Part shown: positions 62,908 to 64,000 of the stretch, one piece after another
Numbering within the stretch: the stretch's first letter is position 1
Layout of the letters: each line of letters begins with the position of its first letter
Assembly: GCA_911728455.2 (NCBI GenBank)
Contig: OU452240.1
Location: 5,093,913 to 5,157,912, forward strand
DNA: 64,000 nucleotides
Source of the DNA: Marthasterias glacialis
Taxonomy: Eukaryota; Echinodermata; Asteroidea; Forcipulatida; Asteriidae
Direction: 5' to 3'
Position numbers and translations under genes: made by a program
The notes under the pieces: generated by a model
Database searches by the model: none
What the model saw: the letters and a program-made list of their open reading frames with translations, nothing else
Told to the model about the DNA's origin: nothing

Positions 62908-63090
62908 GGGCCCAATTTCATAGGGCTGCTTTAGCAGAAAATATTACTTCAAAATTACTTAGCAAAAATAAGCAGAATACCAGTCACAGACACGTGACAT
63001 GCTATTTTAGCTTGTAACCTTATTCTGGTAAGCATAATTTTGTTTGTGCTTAGCTACTTTTTGTGCTTATTAAGCAGCTCTATTAAAAAA
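62908..63090. mobile_element. MITE-like element, type ATAGRGCTGCTT
   Basis: The left end contains ATAGGGCTGCTTTAGCA (from 62920), and the right end, read in reverse complement, contains ATAGAGCTGCTTAATAAGCA (to about 63085). The interior is also partly self-complementary: GCTTAGCAAAAATAAGCAG on one side, TAAGCAC and GCTTAGC motifs on the other. About 180 bp, non-coding. It resembles small palindromic DNA elements that I associate with echinoderm genomes; that link is from memory and unverified. An ORF over its right half (63040-63270) is not considered real. Confidence 0.6.
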
Positions 63091-64000
63091 GTCGAGAGTA
63101 GCATTAAAAGATATCCACCCAAAATTACAGTTGCTTATTTAAATTGCCGAAAAAGACATAGACACTTAATCGTGCCCAAAGCAAATAATTATAGAAAAAA
63201 GATATTTTGTGTCTCCTTCACTCAAACACGAACTCATATTTTGTTGAATGGTCCCAGGCTAGTTGGATGAAGTGTTTATAATGGGAAAATAGCGGATTGA
63301 AGATAATTTATTCTTCCAAGAAACTATGAATGCCTGTCGTAAAAGCATTGTTTCATTAATCCTAGGACGAACCATTTAAATACATTAAGGAATATTGTGA
63401 GTGGATGGTTGTTCACACATCTAAATACCGTGCGTCCCATACCTTATTTTGTCCACATTTTACATGCCAACAATTGTATACATTTTAGCTTATTTTTGTT
63501 ACGTGCTTGACGTCAGTCATTTTGTAATTTTACACTGTACAGTAAGTAATTGTGATTTTTTTAATTTGAATTTCATTGTATACATTGTCTCAATTTATCA
63601 TTTTAGCTACAAGTGCCATGTTTTCAATAAACCAGCGTAATGATAATAATAATAAAAATAAACCAATAGCAGAGCAAATCAGCCTTTCCCATGAAGCATG
63701 CTAACTGTATGCACACATGCGTACACACATTATTGGTGGGCAAACCCCATAGAGTTGTGCACTAGGCAGACACAAAAAAGCCTGTGCGTCACGCCACGAC
63801 AAGCCCCGCGCAAAAAGGCGCGATTTTCCCTTGATAAGCGGTAGTCAATTAAAACGTAAAGAATGATTTTTTGTCGAAATCCCGACATTATCTCACGTCC
63901 ATCAGCCACGCACAAATAAGTTTGCATGCTTCAAAATTCGTCAAGGAAAACAGTATAATATGTTTCTCTCATGTGCAATTAATCTAAATTTTTATACATG
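63091..64000. other. AT-rich flank with no recognised gene
   Basis: Only short ORFs occur (63 codons at 63449-63640, 65 codons on the minus strand at 63730-63927), without motifs. A TAA/ATA microsatellite-like run lies near 63640-63662. A small CpG-richer patch at about 63765-63830 includes GCGC...GCGC inverted bases. Nothing here supports a gene. Confidence 0.6.
63640..63662 (+). repeat. TAA-rich simple repeat
   Basis: TAATGATAATAATAATAAAA: a short, imperfect trinucleotide run within AT-rich DNA. Confidence 0.7.

Noticed and set aside
63040..63270. 76-codon plus-strand ORF
   Set aside because: It starts inside the MITE-like element and has no recognisable domain.

Overview
The window holds one very long tandem-repeat (satellite) array and a short stretch of AT-rich eukaryotic flanking DNA. 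Positions 1 to 59977 are head-to-tail copies of a monomer of about 487 bp. I count about 125 copies by anchoring on a conserved hairpin, and the array runs off the left edge of the window. Positions 59978 to 64000 are low-GC unique or dispersed-repeat DNA with MITE-like and fold-back elements. The source is a eukaryote, probably a marine invertebrate. The MITE at about 62.9 kb has a style I associate with echinoderm (perhaps starfish) genomes, but I cannot verify that here. No bacterial, phage or organellar gene is present.

The array is not a gene series that I recognise. I found no 5S, 18S/28S, snRNA, tRNA or histone sequence in the monomer. Unit length varies around 485-490 bp, so no frame is kept from unit to unit, and every frame of a typical unit is closed by stops. 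The many 60-150 codon ORFs on both strands are therefore read as shadows. Each monomer carries the same landmarks: a perfect 9-bp stem-loop, an E2F-consensus-like site just before it, a CCAAT box, a SacII site, two PstI sites in most units, a double A-tract of variable length, and usually a 12-bp palindrome.

The array has nested higher-order structure. Near-identical multi-unit blocks recur at 1951, 1948, 976, 1425, 3825, 2921, 1735, 4378, 973 and 3405 bp. The largest is a nine-unit, 4378-bp tandem duplication at 43.2-51.9 kb. Five units carry internal deletions with 1-4 bp junction microhomology, and some of these were then copied along with their neighbours. The last units (58.3-59.98 kb) are the most diverged, and the array stops mid-unit.

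The flank holds a 303-bp fold-back insertion between 13-bp direct repeats, whose arms carry a hammerhead/Penelope-like core. It also holds two MITE-like elements, a degenerate tRNA-like Pol III promoter pair, and one candidate protein-coding element: a 38-codon signal-peptide-like first exon (62577-62691, + strand) ending in a consensus phase-1 splice donor. If that exon is real, the rest of the window is its first intron, and the array lies about 2.6 kb upstream of the gene.
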